Origin: Planctobacterium sp047947135
GTDB lineage: Bacteria > Pseudomonadota > Gammaproteobacteria > Enterobacterales > Alteromonadaceae
DNA: 64,000 nt
Direction of reading: 5' to 3'
Assembly: GCA_047947135.1 (NCBI GenBank)
Contig: CP170457.1
Location: 2,480,001-2,544,000 of the forward strand
A model generated the notes under the pieces. It was not told the origin of the DNA. It did no database searches and worked only from the letters and a program-made list of their open reading frames with translations. The first letter of the stretch is position 1. The number at the start of each line of letters is the position of its first letter. The position numbers were made by a program, and so were the translations under genes. Below, piece after piece: positions 17,601 to 26,176 of this stretch.

Positions 17601-17635
17601 GGCGTGAGATTTCGGGGTTAGCGGCATATGAGTAA
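14618..17635 (+). CDS. hsdR: Type I restriction enzyme, R subunit
   Basis: ATP-driven translocase and endonuclease of a type I system. The N-terminal PD-(D/E)XK nuclease is visible as RYDVILLINGVPVVQVELK (D119, E133, K135). The SF2 helicase motor follows: Walker A TTGSGKT (274-280) and the DEAD-box variant FIFDECHRSQFG (DECH at 393-396), then LFGFTGTP. A C-terminal helical domain binds HsdM/HsdS. The length of 1005 aa is normal. AGGGAAG precedes the start. The gene overlaps hsdS by 8 bp. It looks intact and functional. Confidence 0.95.
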   Translation: MTKEQQIEDALIAKLQDLKYTYREDIRDKASLEQNFREKFEVLNHVRLTDSEFARLRDEIVNSDVFAAAKTLRERNTFQREDGTPLQYTLVNIKDWCKNEFEVINQLRINTDNSHHRYDVILLINGVPVVQVELKTLGLTPRRAMEQIVEYKNDVGNGYANTLLCFMQLFIVSNRDNTLYFANNHNQHFSFNADERFLPIYQLAKEDNTKITHLDDFADNFLAKCTLGQMISRYMVLVASEQKLMIMRPYQIYAVKAIVDCIHQNRGNGYIWHTTGSGKTLTSFKASTLLKDNPDIDKCLFVVDRKDLDRQTREEFNKFQEGCVEENTNTEALVRRMLSDDYADKVIVTTIQKLGLALDENSKRNQQHKQNGKQTYKERLEPLRDQRIVFIFDECHRSQFGDNHQAIKAFFPKAQLFGFTGTPIFEDNATYKKIDGTIGSYKTTEDIFQKQLHAYTITNAIDDRNVLRFHIDYFGEKPKDDTGEKKKKSKPKLPSPESVVGEILKKHDSATNQRRFNAVLATASINNAIEYYQLFKQAQAEKLAEDDSYTPLNIACVFSPPAEGNKDVQQIQEDLPQEKEDNQQAPDEKKAALKAIIADYNAQYDTNHTISEFDLYYQDVQQRIKDQKYSNKDYPHKNKIDIVIVVDMLLTGFDSKYLNTLYVDKNLKYHGLIQAFSRTNRVLNDTKPYGNVLDFRYQEDAVNTAIARFSGQDKERAKEIWLVDPAPQVIEKLDGAVSDLQKFMDSQGLACTPENVNNLKGDAARSEFINRFKEVQRLKTQLDQYTDLNDEQVASVNTLLPEEQLRGFRGMYLETAQRLKAQQAKGSDDPNDPVQQLEFELVLFASAVIDYDYIMGLIAKSTDDNKPSKHKMSRQQLIDLISSSANLMDERGDIVDYINSLPTDQSLNEKAIREGYQKFKAEKSAKELAAIADSHNIAHEALQGFVDRILDRMIFDGEQLSELLEPLDLGWKARTQAELALMEELVPLLNKLAQGREISGLAAYE

Positions 17636-18869
17636 AAATATGAAACAAGGATTGGTGCCAGCGCTTCGTTTTCCTGAATTTAGGGAGGCTGGCAGTTGGG
17701 AAGAAGCCTTACTTGGTGATCTAGGTAACTTCATTGGTGGCGGCACTCCAAGCAAAACTGAGCCAGAGTATTGGCAAGGCCATATTCCTTGGATATCAAG
17801 TTCTGATATTTCTGATGAGTCGATAAGTAACTACACTATTACAAGATTCATTACGAATGAGGCAATAAAGAACTCAGCTACAAAACTTATTCCTAAAGGG
17901 AGCATTTTGCTTGTTTCTCGTGTTGGTGTTGGAAAGTTGGCTGTTAGTGAAGAACCATTATGTACGAGTCAAGATTTTACAAGCTTAATCACTTCTAAAG
18001 ATAACTCGATGTTTTTGGGTTATTACTTGAAAGCAAACAGCAGAAAACTTGATAATCTCTGCCAAGGAATGGCTATTAAAGGATTTACGAAGGAAGATGT
18101 TTCAAACCTTTCACTCTATATACCACAACTGAAAGAACAACAAAAAGTATCCGAATGCCTGTCTTCTCTCGATGAGCTGATTATCGCGCATACCCAAAAG
18201 CACGAAGCGCTTCAATCTTATAAAAAGGGTATGCTGCAAAACCTTTTCCCCGCAGAGGGTGAAAGCGTTCCGGCATTACGATTTGCCGAGTTTCGAGGTT
18301 CAGGTGATTGGAAACCCGGAAAGCTTGGAGATAAAGATATATCTGATTTTGTAAAGAAGAGAATCTCCTTAAGTGATCTTTCTATAGAAACCTATGTCAG
18401 TACCGAAAATATCTTGGCAAATTTTGGAGGGATTGCAAAAGCATCAAAGTTACCGCCTTCCGGTTCCTTTACAGCCTATAAAAGTGGTGACATTTTAATT
18501 GCGAATATTCGCCCGTACTTGAAAAAGGTTTGGGTGGCCAATAGAAGTGGCGGAGCGTCAAATGATGTGGTTGTTGTTCGGCCTAAGAAAGGCAACGCTT
18601 TTTTATCCTGTATTTTAAGAAATGAAGCTTTTATAAATTATGTAATGCAAGGGGCGAAAGGTGTAAAAATGCCAAGAGGCGATATTGACCTCATGAAGGA
18701 GTACCCAATTGCAGTGCCAAATCCAGATGAGCAACATAAAATTGCTGAATGTCTATCCTCCATTGATGACCTGATAAGAGCACAAGCGCAAAAAATAGAA
18801 GAACTAAAAGCTCATAAAAAAGGATTGATGCAAAAGCTTTTCCCTTCCGTGGATGAGGTTGGGGCATGA
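17628..18869 (+). CDS. hsdS: Type I restriction enzyme, specificity subunit
   Basis: Carries the two target-recognition domains that define the bipartite DNA site. Each half starts with a similar block (VPALRFPEFREAGSWEE and VPALRFAEFRGSGDWKP) and ends with a conserved helix (KVSECLSSLDELI...KKGMLQNLFP and KIAECLSSIDDLI...KKGLMQKLFP). TRD1 covers about residues 20-170 and TRD2 about 230-370. The 413-aa length is normal. It overlaps hsdR by 8 bp and prrC by 4 bp. Target sequence cannot be read from the protein. Confidence 0.93.
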   Translation: MSKNMKQGLVPALRFPEFREAGSWEEALLGDLGNFIGGGTPSKTEPEYWQGHIPWISSSDISDESISNYTITRFITNEAIKNSATKLIPKGSILLVSRVGVGKLAVSEEPLCTSQDFTSLITSKDNSMFLGYYLKANSRKLDNLCQGMAIKGFTKEDVSNLSLYIPQLKEQQKVSECLSSLDELIIAHTQKHEALQSYKKGMLQNLFPAEGESVPALRFAEFRGSGDWKPGKLGDKDISDFVKKRISLSDLSIETYVSTENILANFGGIAKASKLPPSGSFTAYKSGDILIANIRPYLKKVWVANRSGGASNDVVVVRPKKGNAFLSCILRNEAFINYVMQGAKGVKMPRGDIDLMKEYPIAVPNPDEQHKIAECLSSIDDLIRAQAQKIEELKAHKKGLMQKLFPSVDEVGA

Positions 18870-20050
18870 CTGGCATTCACACCTATCAAAACTTAAGAGG
18901 ACTTGTTACTCGCCTGCGAGATGACTTAAATGACAAAGAGCTTGTTCTTCTCTATGCGTACAATCGCACTGGGAAGACTAGGCTTTCGATGGATTTTAAA
19001 GATCGAGGCAGGCGCAATAACGGTGGTAAGCCTGACACACTCTATTTTAATGCATTTACTGAGGACTTATTTACTTGGGAAAACGACTTAGAAAACGATA
19101 CCTCTCGCGGACTAAAAGTAAATCAATTTTCCAAGTTTTTTGATGGATTTACTAACTTAGGTCTTGAGCCAACGATTGACGAATACCTTAGTCGATATGC
19201 CGATTTCGGTTTTGACTTTGAATATAAAGAAATCCAACAAGGCACTGAAACTTTCACCAAGCCTCACTTTGTAAAATTCAGCAAAGACGGTCAAGAAAAT
19301 ATAAAGATATCAAGAGGTGAAGAAAGCATTTTTATCTGGTGTATGTTTATGGCCATCTGCGAGCGAGTGCTTGACGGTCAGGAGTCATATCATTGGGTAA
19401 AATACATCTACATTGATGATCCTGTGTCATCGCTTGACGACAATAATGCAATTTCCGTTGCTTGTGATCTGGCTAAACTTCTCCGCAGAGCGACTAGCCG
19501 TAAGAATGATGACGGTACGCCTAATGCCATGAAAATCGTGGTCTCTTCGCATCATTCACTCTTTTTCAATGTCATGTGTAATGAGATAGGCAGAGCGAAA
19601 GAGAATGAGCCAAAGGTAAGGCATAAACGGTATTTTCTTCATCGTCCTAACAGTGATAATCGATACACACTTCGTGCCACTGAAGACACGCCATACTTTC
19701 ATCATGTGGCAACGCTTTCAGAGCTACAAAAAGCCGCTGATCCTGATAACGGTACGCTTTATACATTCCACTTCAATGCCCTGCGCAGCATTATGGAGAA
19801 GACTGCTGCCTTTTTCGGCCATGCCGATATTAGCTTTTGCTTAAAGGCCATTGACGACGATGAAAATAGCGCATTATTTAACCGTGCGCTCAATCTTTTG
19901 AGTCATGGAAAATACGCTATTCATGAGCCAACTCCTATGGGCGAAGACAATCAGGATTTATTTCGGCAAATCCTAAGAGCGTTTGTTACCAGTTTTCAAT
20001 TTTATCTGCCGGAAATACTAAGCGAGAATACTAGAAGGGCAACGCCATGA
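18866..20050 (+). CDS. prrC: PrrC-like anticodon nuclease
   Basis: Suicide tRNA-cutting ribonuclease kept silent by the associated type I enzyme and freed when a phage inhibits restriction. E. coli PrrC cuts tRNA-Lys at the wobble position. The N-terminal ABC-type ATPase has Walker A YNRTGKTRL (residues 32-40), signature ISRGEES (148-154), Walker B IYIDDPVSSLDD (181-192) and H-loop SSHH (227-230). The C-terminal nuclease part keeps R307, E311 and H347, matching in order and near-spacing the R320/E324/H356 triad of E. coli PrrC. At 394 aa it is PrrC-sized, not RloC-sized. It overlaps hsdS and hsdM by 4 bp each, the classic embedded arrangement. Confidence 0.9.
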   Translation: MTGIHTYQNLRGLVTRLRDDLNDKELVLLYAYNRTGKTRLSMDFKDRGRRNNGGKPDTLYFNAFTEDLFTWENDLENDTSRGLKVNQFSKFFDGFTNLGLEPTIDEYLSRYADFGFDFEYKEIQQGTETFTKPHFVKFSKDGQENIKISRGEESIFIWCMFMAICERVLDGQESYHWVKYIYIDDPVSSLDDNNAISVACDLAKLLRRATSRKNDDGTPNAMKIVVSSHHSLFFNVMCNEIGRAKENEPKVRHKRYFLHRPNSDNRYTLRATEDTPYFHHVATLSELQKAADPDNGTLYTFHFNALRSIMEKTAAFFGHADISFCLKAIDDDENSALFNRALNLLSHGKYAIHEPTPMGEDNQDLFRQILRAFVTSFQFYLPEILSENTRRATP

Positions 20051-21687
20051 CAGAACAACAATTAAAAGACCTAGGTAAAACCCTATGGGATATAGCCGAT
20101 AACTTACGCGGCGCTATGAACGCGGATGATTTCCGTGATTATATGCTGTCCTTCCTGTTTTTACGCTATCTGTCAGATAATTACGAGGCCGCAGCAAAAA
20201 AAGAACTTGGATCGGATTATCCAACGCTCGACGATGATGATAAACGTGCTCCGTTAAGTGTGTGGTACGAGAAAAATGAAGAAGACGTTCCTGCCTTTGA
20301 GAAACAGATGCGCCGTAAAGTGCATTATGTGATTGAACCAGCACATTTATGGAGCAGCATCGCAGAACTTGCTAGAACGCAACATGATGATCTTCTGCTT
20401 ACCTTGCAGCAAGGTTTTAAATACATCGAAAACAAATCCTTTGAAAATAGCTTTCAGGGACTATTCTCAGAAATCAATCTGGATTCAGAAAAGCTAGGCA
20501 AGAATTACAGCCTTAGAAACGCCAAACTTTGCACTATCATTACCAAAATCGCCGAGGGAATATCAGGGTTTTCAACGGACAGCGATACCCTAGGGGATGC
20601 TTATGAGTATTTGATCGGCCAATTCGCCGCAGGCTCTGGTAAAAAAGCAGGTGAGTTTTATACACCGCAACAAATCTCAACCATATTGTCCGAGATCGTA
20701 TCGCTGGATAGTCAAGAACCTGCTACAGGTAAGAAAAAGAAACTGAATAACGTATTGGATTTTGCATGTGGCTCCGGTTCGCTCTTACTGAATGTTCGCA
20801 ATAAGCTAAAAGACGCTGGTGGTAATGTTGGCCGAATTTACGGGCAAGAAAAGAACATCACCACTTACAACCTTGCTCGCATGAACATGCTCTTGCACGG
20901 AATTAAAGATTCCGAGTTTGAAATTCATCATGGAGATTCACTTCTGAATGACTGGGATTTACTCAATGAAATGAATCCCGCTAAAAAACTGCAATGTGAT
21001 GCCGTTGTTGCTAACCCTCCATTTAGTTATCGGTGGGAGCCAACAGAAGCGCTAGGCGAAGACTTCCGTTTCAAAAGTCACGGCCTTGCGCCTAAATCAG
21101 CGGCGGATTTTGCTTTTCTTTTGCACGGCTTTCACTTTTTGGGTGACGAAGGCACCATGGCGATTATCTTGCCGCACGGTGTGCTGTTCCGTGGCGGCGC
21201 AGAAGCTCGAATCCGTACCAAACTTTTAAAGGATAATAATATTGATACGGTAATTGGCTTACCTGCAAATTTGTTTTTCTCAACAGGAATTCCGGTCTGT
21301 ATTCTTGTATTGAAAAAATGCAAGAAGCCTGATGACGTTCTTTTTATCAATGCAAGTGATGAAGATCATTTTGAAAAAGGGAAACGTCAAAACCGCCTTT
21401 TACCAGAGCATATCGATAAAATTATCGATACCTACCAATTCCGTAAGGAAGAAGAGCGTTACTCTCGTCGTGTATCGATGGAAGAAATCGAGAAAAACGA
21501 CTTCAATCTCAATATTTCAAGATATGTGAGTACTGCCAAGCCAGAGGAAAAGGTTGATTTGCATGCTGTGAATCAAGAGCTTGTTGATTTAGAAAAGGAT
21601 ATTGTTGCTGCGACTGCTAAACATAACAAATTTTTAGAAGAACTTGGTTTGCCGCTGTTACCTCTATTACCTCTATCAGAGGACTAA
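20047..21687 (+). CDS. hsdM: Type I modification methyltransferase, M subunit
   Basis: N6-adenine methyltransferase that protects host sites and forms the core of the restriction complex. An N-terminal helical domain (about 1-150) contains FLFLRYLSDNYE. The SAM-binding motif I is VLDFACGSGSLLLNV (236-250) and the catalytic motif IV is NPPF (323-326), followed by a KSAADFAFLLH block. 546 aa is normal. The start overlaps the prrC stop by 4 bp, so prrC expression is translationally tied to the M subunit. The gene appears complete. Confidence 0.95.
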   Translation: MTEQQLKDLGKTLWDIADNLRGAMNADDFRDYMLSFLFLRYLSDNYEAAAKKELGSDYPTLDDDDKRAPLSVWYEKNEEDVPAFEKQMRRKVHYVIEPAHLWSSIAELARTQHDDLLLTLQQGFKYIENKSFENSFQGLFSEINLDSEKLGKNYSLRNAKLCTIITKIAEGISGFSTDSDTLGDAYEYLIGQFAAGSGKKAGEFYTPQQISTILSEIVSLDSQEPATGKKKKLNNVLDFACGSGSLLLNVRNKLKDAGGNVGRIYGQEKNITTYNLARMNMLLHGIKDSEFEIHHGDSLLNDWDLLNEMNPAKKLQCDAVVANPPFSYRWEPTEALGEDFRFKSHGLAPKSAADFAFLLHGFHFLGDEGTMAIILPHGVLFRGGAEARIRTKLLKDNNIDTVIGLPANLFFSTGIPVCILVLKKCKKPDDVLFINASDEDHFEKGKRQNRLLPEHIDKIIDTYQFRKEEERYSRRVSMEEIEKNDFNLNISRYVSTAKPEEKVDLHAVNQELVDLEKDIVAATAKHNKFLEELGLPLLPLLPLSED

Positions 21688-21698
21688 AAGGATTTGAG

Positions 21699-22727
21699 AT
21701 GCCTCTATACCAAATTACAAATGATACTCTTTTAGAATTACCTTCTACTTCCTTTCAGCAGGAAAGCTTATGGGAGCGTCGTGACTTACAGCGTCTTTTG
21801 AAAGCAAATATTCAGGCTGTCGATGAGAACGTTATGGTTATCGCTGAAGAATTTGGCGATTGGAGCGAGAGTGGTAGAAGAATTGATCTTTTAGCTATTG
21901 ATAGAGATGCGAATTTGGTAGTCATAGAACTTAAACGCACCGATGACGGCGGGCATATGGAGTTGCAGGCCATTCGCTACGCTGCGATGGTTGCGAATAT
22001 GACATGGGATCAAGCTAAGTTTGCTTTCCAGAAATATCTTTCAGAAAACCAAATTGATGCGGACGCAGAGTCTCGGCTTTGTGAGTTTTTGGGTTGGTCA
22101 AGCCCAAGAGAAGATGACTTTGCCCAGAGCGTTAGAATTGTTTTAGCCTCCGCCAATTTTTCAAAAGAGATAACTACGTCGGTATTATGGTTGAATGAGC
22201 GCGACTTGGATATCAGTTGTGTAAGGCTATCTCTGCATAAAATTGATGATAAGTTGGTACTAAGCGCCGACCAGATCATTCCTCTGCCTGAAGCGGAAAG
22301 CTACCAAATTGAAGTTAAGCAGAAGCGTCGTGAAGAACGGGTCTCACGGAGTGAGAAAAAAGATCGATCGCTATTTTCAATTTCTTTTTCAGGAGAGCCC
22401 TTCGAGGAAGATTTTAAAAAATCTGATATTGCTTACTACACAATTATGCTTTTGCAGGGCAAGAACCTCATTAATAAGGAAGTTTTCGAGTTTTTGAGAG
22501 AAGATACTTCATGTAGTTTCAAACTACTGAAACTATTAGATGAAATGACGGACACAGAGAAACGATATTCGAAGTATCGTTTTAACAAAGAGCCTGAAAT
22601 GACTTTTGACGGGGCTGGTTATTATATTGCTCGGAATTGGGGCGTTAATAACGTACAAAAATTTATTGATAAAATAGAATCTCGCTTCCCAGAAATTAGT
22701 TATACATCCAGTTCATCGAGCGACTGA
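21699..22727 (+). CDS. DUF91/NucS-like PD-(D/E)XK nuclease-fold protein
   Basis: A 342-residue protein starting 11 bp after hsdM, with AAAAGGATTTGAG before the ATG. The N-terminal domain carries a nuclease core: RRIDLLAIDRDANLVVIELKR gives D63, E77 and K79, and E50 lies upstream. This matches the DUF91 endonuclease-like group often beside restriction genes. The C-terminal 140 residues are unrecognised and may bind DNA or partner proteins. As the last gene of the operon it could be an additional nuclease or an accessory to restriction; the substrate is unknown. Confidence 0.75.
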   Translation: MPLYQITNDTLLELPSTSFQQESLWERRDLQRLLKANIQAVDENVMVIAEEFGDWSESGRRIDLLAIDRDANLVVIELKRTDDGGHMELQAIRYAAMVANMTWDQAKFAFQKYLSENQIDADAESRLCEFLGWSSPREDDFAQSVRIVLASANFSKEITTSVLWLNERDLDISCVRLSLHKIDDKLVLSADQIIPLPEAESYQIEVKQKRREERVSRSEKKDRSLFSISFSGEPFEEDFKKSDIAYYTIMLLQGKNLINKEVFEFLREDTSCSFKLLKLLDEMTDTEKRYSKYRFNKEPEMTFDGAGYYIARNWGVNNVQKFIDKIESRFPEISYTSSSSSD

Positions 22728-23119
22728 GTGACGAGTGCCTCAGCATCCTTCTGTTAGTTGTTAAAAGTATCAATATTGACACAAAAGGGAAAAGGCTTTC
22801 CCTGTCTGCAACCGCTTCGCGTTTTACGCCACCCATTCTAACGAGGCCAGCCTCGTAACGCTCCGTCAGCGATGTTGCTGCTGAACCACAACCAGATCGC
22901 AGATCTGGACTTCTCAGGTAATCGGCGCTCTTGTTCGCCCAAAATCAAGAAAAATAATGTCAACCGTGTACTCGCTCTCAGGCTCGCTGTGTGCCGCACC
23001 ATTGCCACGATTTTTCATGATTTTTTCCCCAACGCCTAGTCGCCCTAGTCGGCAGAAGCCATGACGCGCGCACTTCGTGCTGTCGCATAGCTCCAACACC
23101 GAACGAAAAGGACAAGACT
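22728..23119 (+). promoter_or_regulatory. Structured leader upstream of ardA
   Basis: About 390 bp without a gene but dense in hairpins. Examples are ACGAGGC-CA-GCCTCGT (22841-22856) and CCAGATC-GCA-GATCTGG (22892-22908). A tandem copy of CCTAGTCG lies around 23035-23052, and GCAC-TTC-GTGC near 23071-23081. GAAAAGGACAAGACT before the ATG gives ardA a ribosome-binding site. In conjugative plasmids, antirestriction genes can be driven from folded single-stranded leading-region promoters; a similar role here is inference. Confidence 0.45.
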
Positions 23120-23632
23120 ATGAGCCATGACATTCAAATTTATGTAGCTGACTTAGCCGCTTACAATGCAGGATACTTACATGGCGTATGGATTGATGCC
23201 ACATTATCCACTGATGACATCCAAAACGAAATTCAAGCTATGCTTGCTAAAAGTCCGGTAAGCGATGCAGAAGAATATGCTATTCATGATTATGAAGGGT
23301 TTGAAGGTGTATCTTTGAGTGAATGGGAAGGATTGGACTCTGTTCATCAAATGGCGAACTTTATTGAAGAACACGGCGCTTTAGCGGCTGGATTAATTAA
23401 TCATTTTGATGACGTAGACACTGCGATTAAAGCAATAGATGACGGCTATCATGGTTGCTATGAATCACTTGCTGATTATGCGCAACAGGTAACAGAAGAT
23501 TGCACAACCATACCGCAGCACCTGCAATACTATATTGATTATGAGAGTATGGCGCGGGATTGGGATATGTCTGGCGATATATTCACCATCGAATTAGTCC
23601 ATGATGAATTGCATGTATTTAGCAATATTTAA
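23120..23632 (+). CDS. ardA: ArdA family antirestriction protein
   Basis: Acidic, elongated DNA-mimic protein that inhibits type I restriction enzymes as mobile DNA enters a new host. The family pattern is visible throughout: IQIYVADLAAYNAGYLHGVWIDA at the N-terminus, a central EEYAIHDYEGF block, then ADYAQQVTEDCTTIPQHLQYYIDYESMARDWDMSGDIF at the C-terminus. 170 aa is typical and the acidic-residue content is very high. It lies downstream of the element's own type I operon, so the island carries both restriction and its antidote. Confidence 0.93.
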   Translation: MSHDIQIYVADLAAYNAGYLHGVWIDATLSTDDIQNEIQAMLAKSPVSDAEEYAIHDYEGFEGVSLSEWEGLDSVHQMANFIEEHGALAAGLINHFDDVDTAIKAIDDGYHGCYESLADYAQQVTEDCTTIPQHLQYYIDYESMARDWDMSGDIFTIELVHDELHVFSNI

Positions 23633-23908
23633 TTGTATCGGGGCTTGTAGCGGTATTGTTGCAAGCTCCATCATGTTTTAGCTTTGAATAGGCGGCGGAA
23701 TAAGGATGCGCCACGGCGCTGCCATTTCTCTCATCCAACAATTCGTAAAAAGACTCTCACTGTCGTCTGTTTCAATATTGTATGCGTATTAGGTATTACC
23801 CGATCACTTATTCCGGCCACCCGATCACCTAAATTCTGCTACACCCGATCACTGGTATTCTGATTTGCCCGATCAGCTGTGGCAGACGATGGTCTGCCAC
23901 TGGTGTTT

Positions 23909-24643
23909 TTACCTCATATTTTGTTGTTTTCTCATGGATTCACCAGACAGAGTTATCCGGTGGGCGTTGTGTATAAGACGATCTAGTAATGCATCTGCTA
24001 CAGTGCCGTTACTTATCATTGAGTGCCATTGCTCCACAGGTAACTGGCTACAGATGATAGTGCTGCTGACTCCATGTCTGTCTTCAACCACTTCCAGAAG
24101 GTCAGTTGCCTGTTTAATAGTGAGCTTTTCCAATCCCCAGTCATCCAGAATGAGTAATTGTTGTTTGGCTATGTGAGCTAACTGCTTTGTGTAACTGCCG
24201 TCAGCATGACCAATGTGCAGATGTTCATTGAGGCGTGGTAATCGCCAGTATCTGGCCCTGATACTCTGACGACAAGCCTGCTCTGCAAGCGCACAGGCTA
24301 CATAAGTTTTACCGCCTCCGGTGGCACCAGTAATGATGATATTCTGGTGGTGGTTCAGGTATCCACCTGCCAGTAAATCTGCCATTCTGGATTTATCAAG
24401 ACCTCTTCCGTTGCTATAACTCAGCTCTTCCGGTGTGGCACTTAACCTTAGTCTCGCCTGTTTACGGAGTCGGTTGATGCGGTTTGTCCGCCTCTGGTTC
24501 ATTTCATGGTCGACCAACAATGAGAGCCGTTCTTCGAATGCCAGTTCACTGTAGGTGTTGGGTTGGGTACGTTGCTGCTTTAACATATCCGCAATCCCTG
24601 TCATGCGCAGTTGTTGTAATTGTTGTATGAGTAAATCGTTCAT
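23909..24643 (-). CDS. istB: IS21 helper ATPase IstB
   Basis: AAA+ ATPase related to DnaA/DnaC that stimulates transposition by IstA and helps target capture. It starts with the family block LLIQQLQQLRMTGIADMLKQQ. Walker A is ITGATGGGKTYVACALAEQA, Walker B LLILDDWGLEKLT and sensor-1-like STIICSQLP. A DRLIHNAHRI...GESMR C-terminal motif completes the family pattern. 244 aa is normal. It follows istA by 9 bp. Confidence 0.93.
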   Translation of the reverse strand: MNDLLIQQLQQLRMTGIADMLKQQRTQPNTYSELAFEERLSLLVDHEMNQRRTNRINRLRKQARLRLSATPEELSYSNGRGLDKSRMADLLAGGYLNHHQNIIITGATGGGKTYVACALAEQACRQSIRARYWRLPRLNEHLHIGHADGSYTKQLAHIAKQQLLILDDWGLEKLTIKQATDLLEVVEDRHGVSSTIICSQLPVEQWHSMISNGTVADALLDRLIHNAHRITLSGESMRKQQNMR

Positions 24644-24652
24644 GCTGGTTCC

Positions 24653-26176
24653 TTATTTGTAGTATTTGGGGCCACGGATGTTGTGATGAGTGAGATTTGG
24701 CGTTTCGACTTCATCCTCTTTCGGCGCATTATCAAGGTGTGTTTGCAACAGCGATTTCACGCTGGCACGACAGGGGTTACCAATGTCGATAGCGCGGCTA
24801 CAGGCCAGCTCCAGACGACTTTCACCGTACTTCTTTGCAAGATTGAGCAGTCCAAGACAGGCCCGGTAACTTTGCTCAGGATGGGGCTTGCTTTTAAGAA
24901 TGGCATCAGTCACTTCAAGTGTTGACTGACCTATTTGTTTCGCCCAGTTCTTGAGCCTTCCCGGTGACCATTTCTGGTGTTGATGGTTGGCAGGCATATG
25001 TTCATCAACGCAGGTGAAGCCGCCTTTTCGCTCACTACGCACGTGTTGGGCAATGCATTCCCGTTGGTAGTAAATTCGAATCAGACGCGGTGAGGCGTGG
25101 ACTTCAACGGATTTACCGACGAACAGGTGAGGTACAGAGTAGAAGTGGTCTTTGTGAAGTACATGATAATCAATACCGACTTTAGCGATATGGATATCAG
25201 TATATTCCCACGGCGTTGACGGCAATGGTGCCAGTTCAGGTTTATCCAGTGACTCAAACAGGGACTGACGGTTTCCCGGTAACCGCTGGAATGGCTTTTG
25301 ATTCAGTTCATGCAGCAATTCCCGTATGGCAACGTTTAGTCCAGATAACGTATGGAATACCTGATGTCTCAGTCTTGCCATAATCCAACGCTCAACGATC
25401 AGAACCGCATTTTCTGCTTTGGCTTTATCCTTTGGTTTTAGTGGTCTGGCAGGCATGACCGCGCAGCCATAGTGGTTTGCCAGTGACTGATAAGCAGTGT
25501 TCAGTTGAGGCTCAAACCGACAGGCTTTGGTCACCGCTGACTTAAGATTGTCCGGCACCAGTAATTGCGGCACACCACCAAAGAAGGCAAACATAGCCAC
25601 ATGTGCCTCCAGCCAGCTTTCCAGTTTCTGGTTTTTTGTGGCAATGGCAAAGGTGTAGTTGGATGCGCCCAGTACAGCAACAAACACCTGCACATCACGC
25701 ACTTCTCCGGTATCAGGGTTTACCACTGGCAGTGTTGGCCCACAGAAGTCGATGAAGACCTTTTCGCCAGCCTTATGCGTAAAGCGCATGGAACGTTTTT
25801 GTTGTGATTTCCACTCACGATAGTTATCACAGAACTGACTGTAGCAATAACAGGCCCCCGGATTGGCTGCCTGATACTCCTCCCACAAAAGGATTTTGGT
25901 AACGCCTTTGCGCCTCAGTTCGATATCAATGAGTGCGTAATCAGGTTTTACACGACCCGCTTTCCTGTCGGGGTAAAGTGACTGATGGAGCCATGAATCA
26001 GTGATATGCTCTGGCAAAGGCCAGCCGCAATTCAGATTTTTAAATTTACCGAGAATATCTGAGATCGTCGCTGCACCAACGTTCAGTCGTCTGGCGATAT
26101 CCCGGTTACCCACATTTTCGTCAAACTTCAGGCGAAGAACGGCTTTGACACGTTCAATGTCAGTAGGTTTTGACAT
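24653..26176 (-). CDS. istA: IS21 transposase IstA
   Basis: DDE transposase with an N-terminal HTH (NVGNRDIARRLNVGAATISDIL). The RNase H-like core shows KVFIDFCG (first D), LLVPDNLKSAV (second D) and KAKAENAVLIVERWI (E). A C-terminal beta-rich domain binds the IS ends. 507 aa is normal. GAGGAAACAAGT precedes the ATG. It lies upstream of istB inside the inverted repeats. Confidence 0.94.
   Translation of the reverse strand: MSKPTDIERVKAVLRLKFDENVGNRDIARRLNVGAATISDILGKFKNLNCGWPLPEHITDSWLHQSLYPDRKAGRVKPDYALIDIELRRKGVTKILLWEEYQAANPGACYCYSQFCDNYREWKSQQKRSMRFTHKAGEKVFIDFCGPTLPVVNPDTGEVRDVQVFVAVLGASNYTFAIATKNQKLESWLEAHVAMFAFFGGVPQLLVPDNLKSAVTKACRFEPQLNTAYQSLANHYGCAVMPARPLKPKDKAKAENAVLIVERWIMARLRHQVFHTLSGLNVAIRELLHELNQKPFQRLPGNRQSLFESLDKPELAPLPSTPWEYTDIHIAKVGIDYHVLHKDHFYSVPHLFVGKSVEVHASPRLIRIYYQRECIAQHVRSERKGGFTCVDEHMPANHQHQKWSPGRLKNWAKQIGQSTLEVTDAILKSKPHPEQSYRACLGLLNLAKKYGESRLELACSRAIDIGNPCRASVKSLLQTHLDNAPKEDEVETPNLTHHNIRGPKYYK

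Noticed and set aside
22992..22999. CCGCACCA in the ardA leader as another tRNA-end copy
   Set aside because: Only 8 bases match and the flanks differ from the tRNA.
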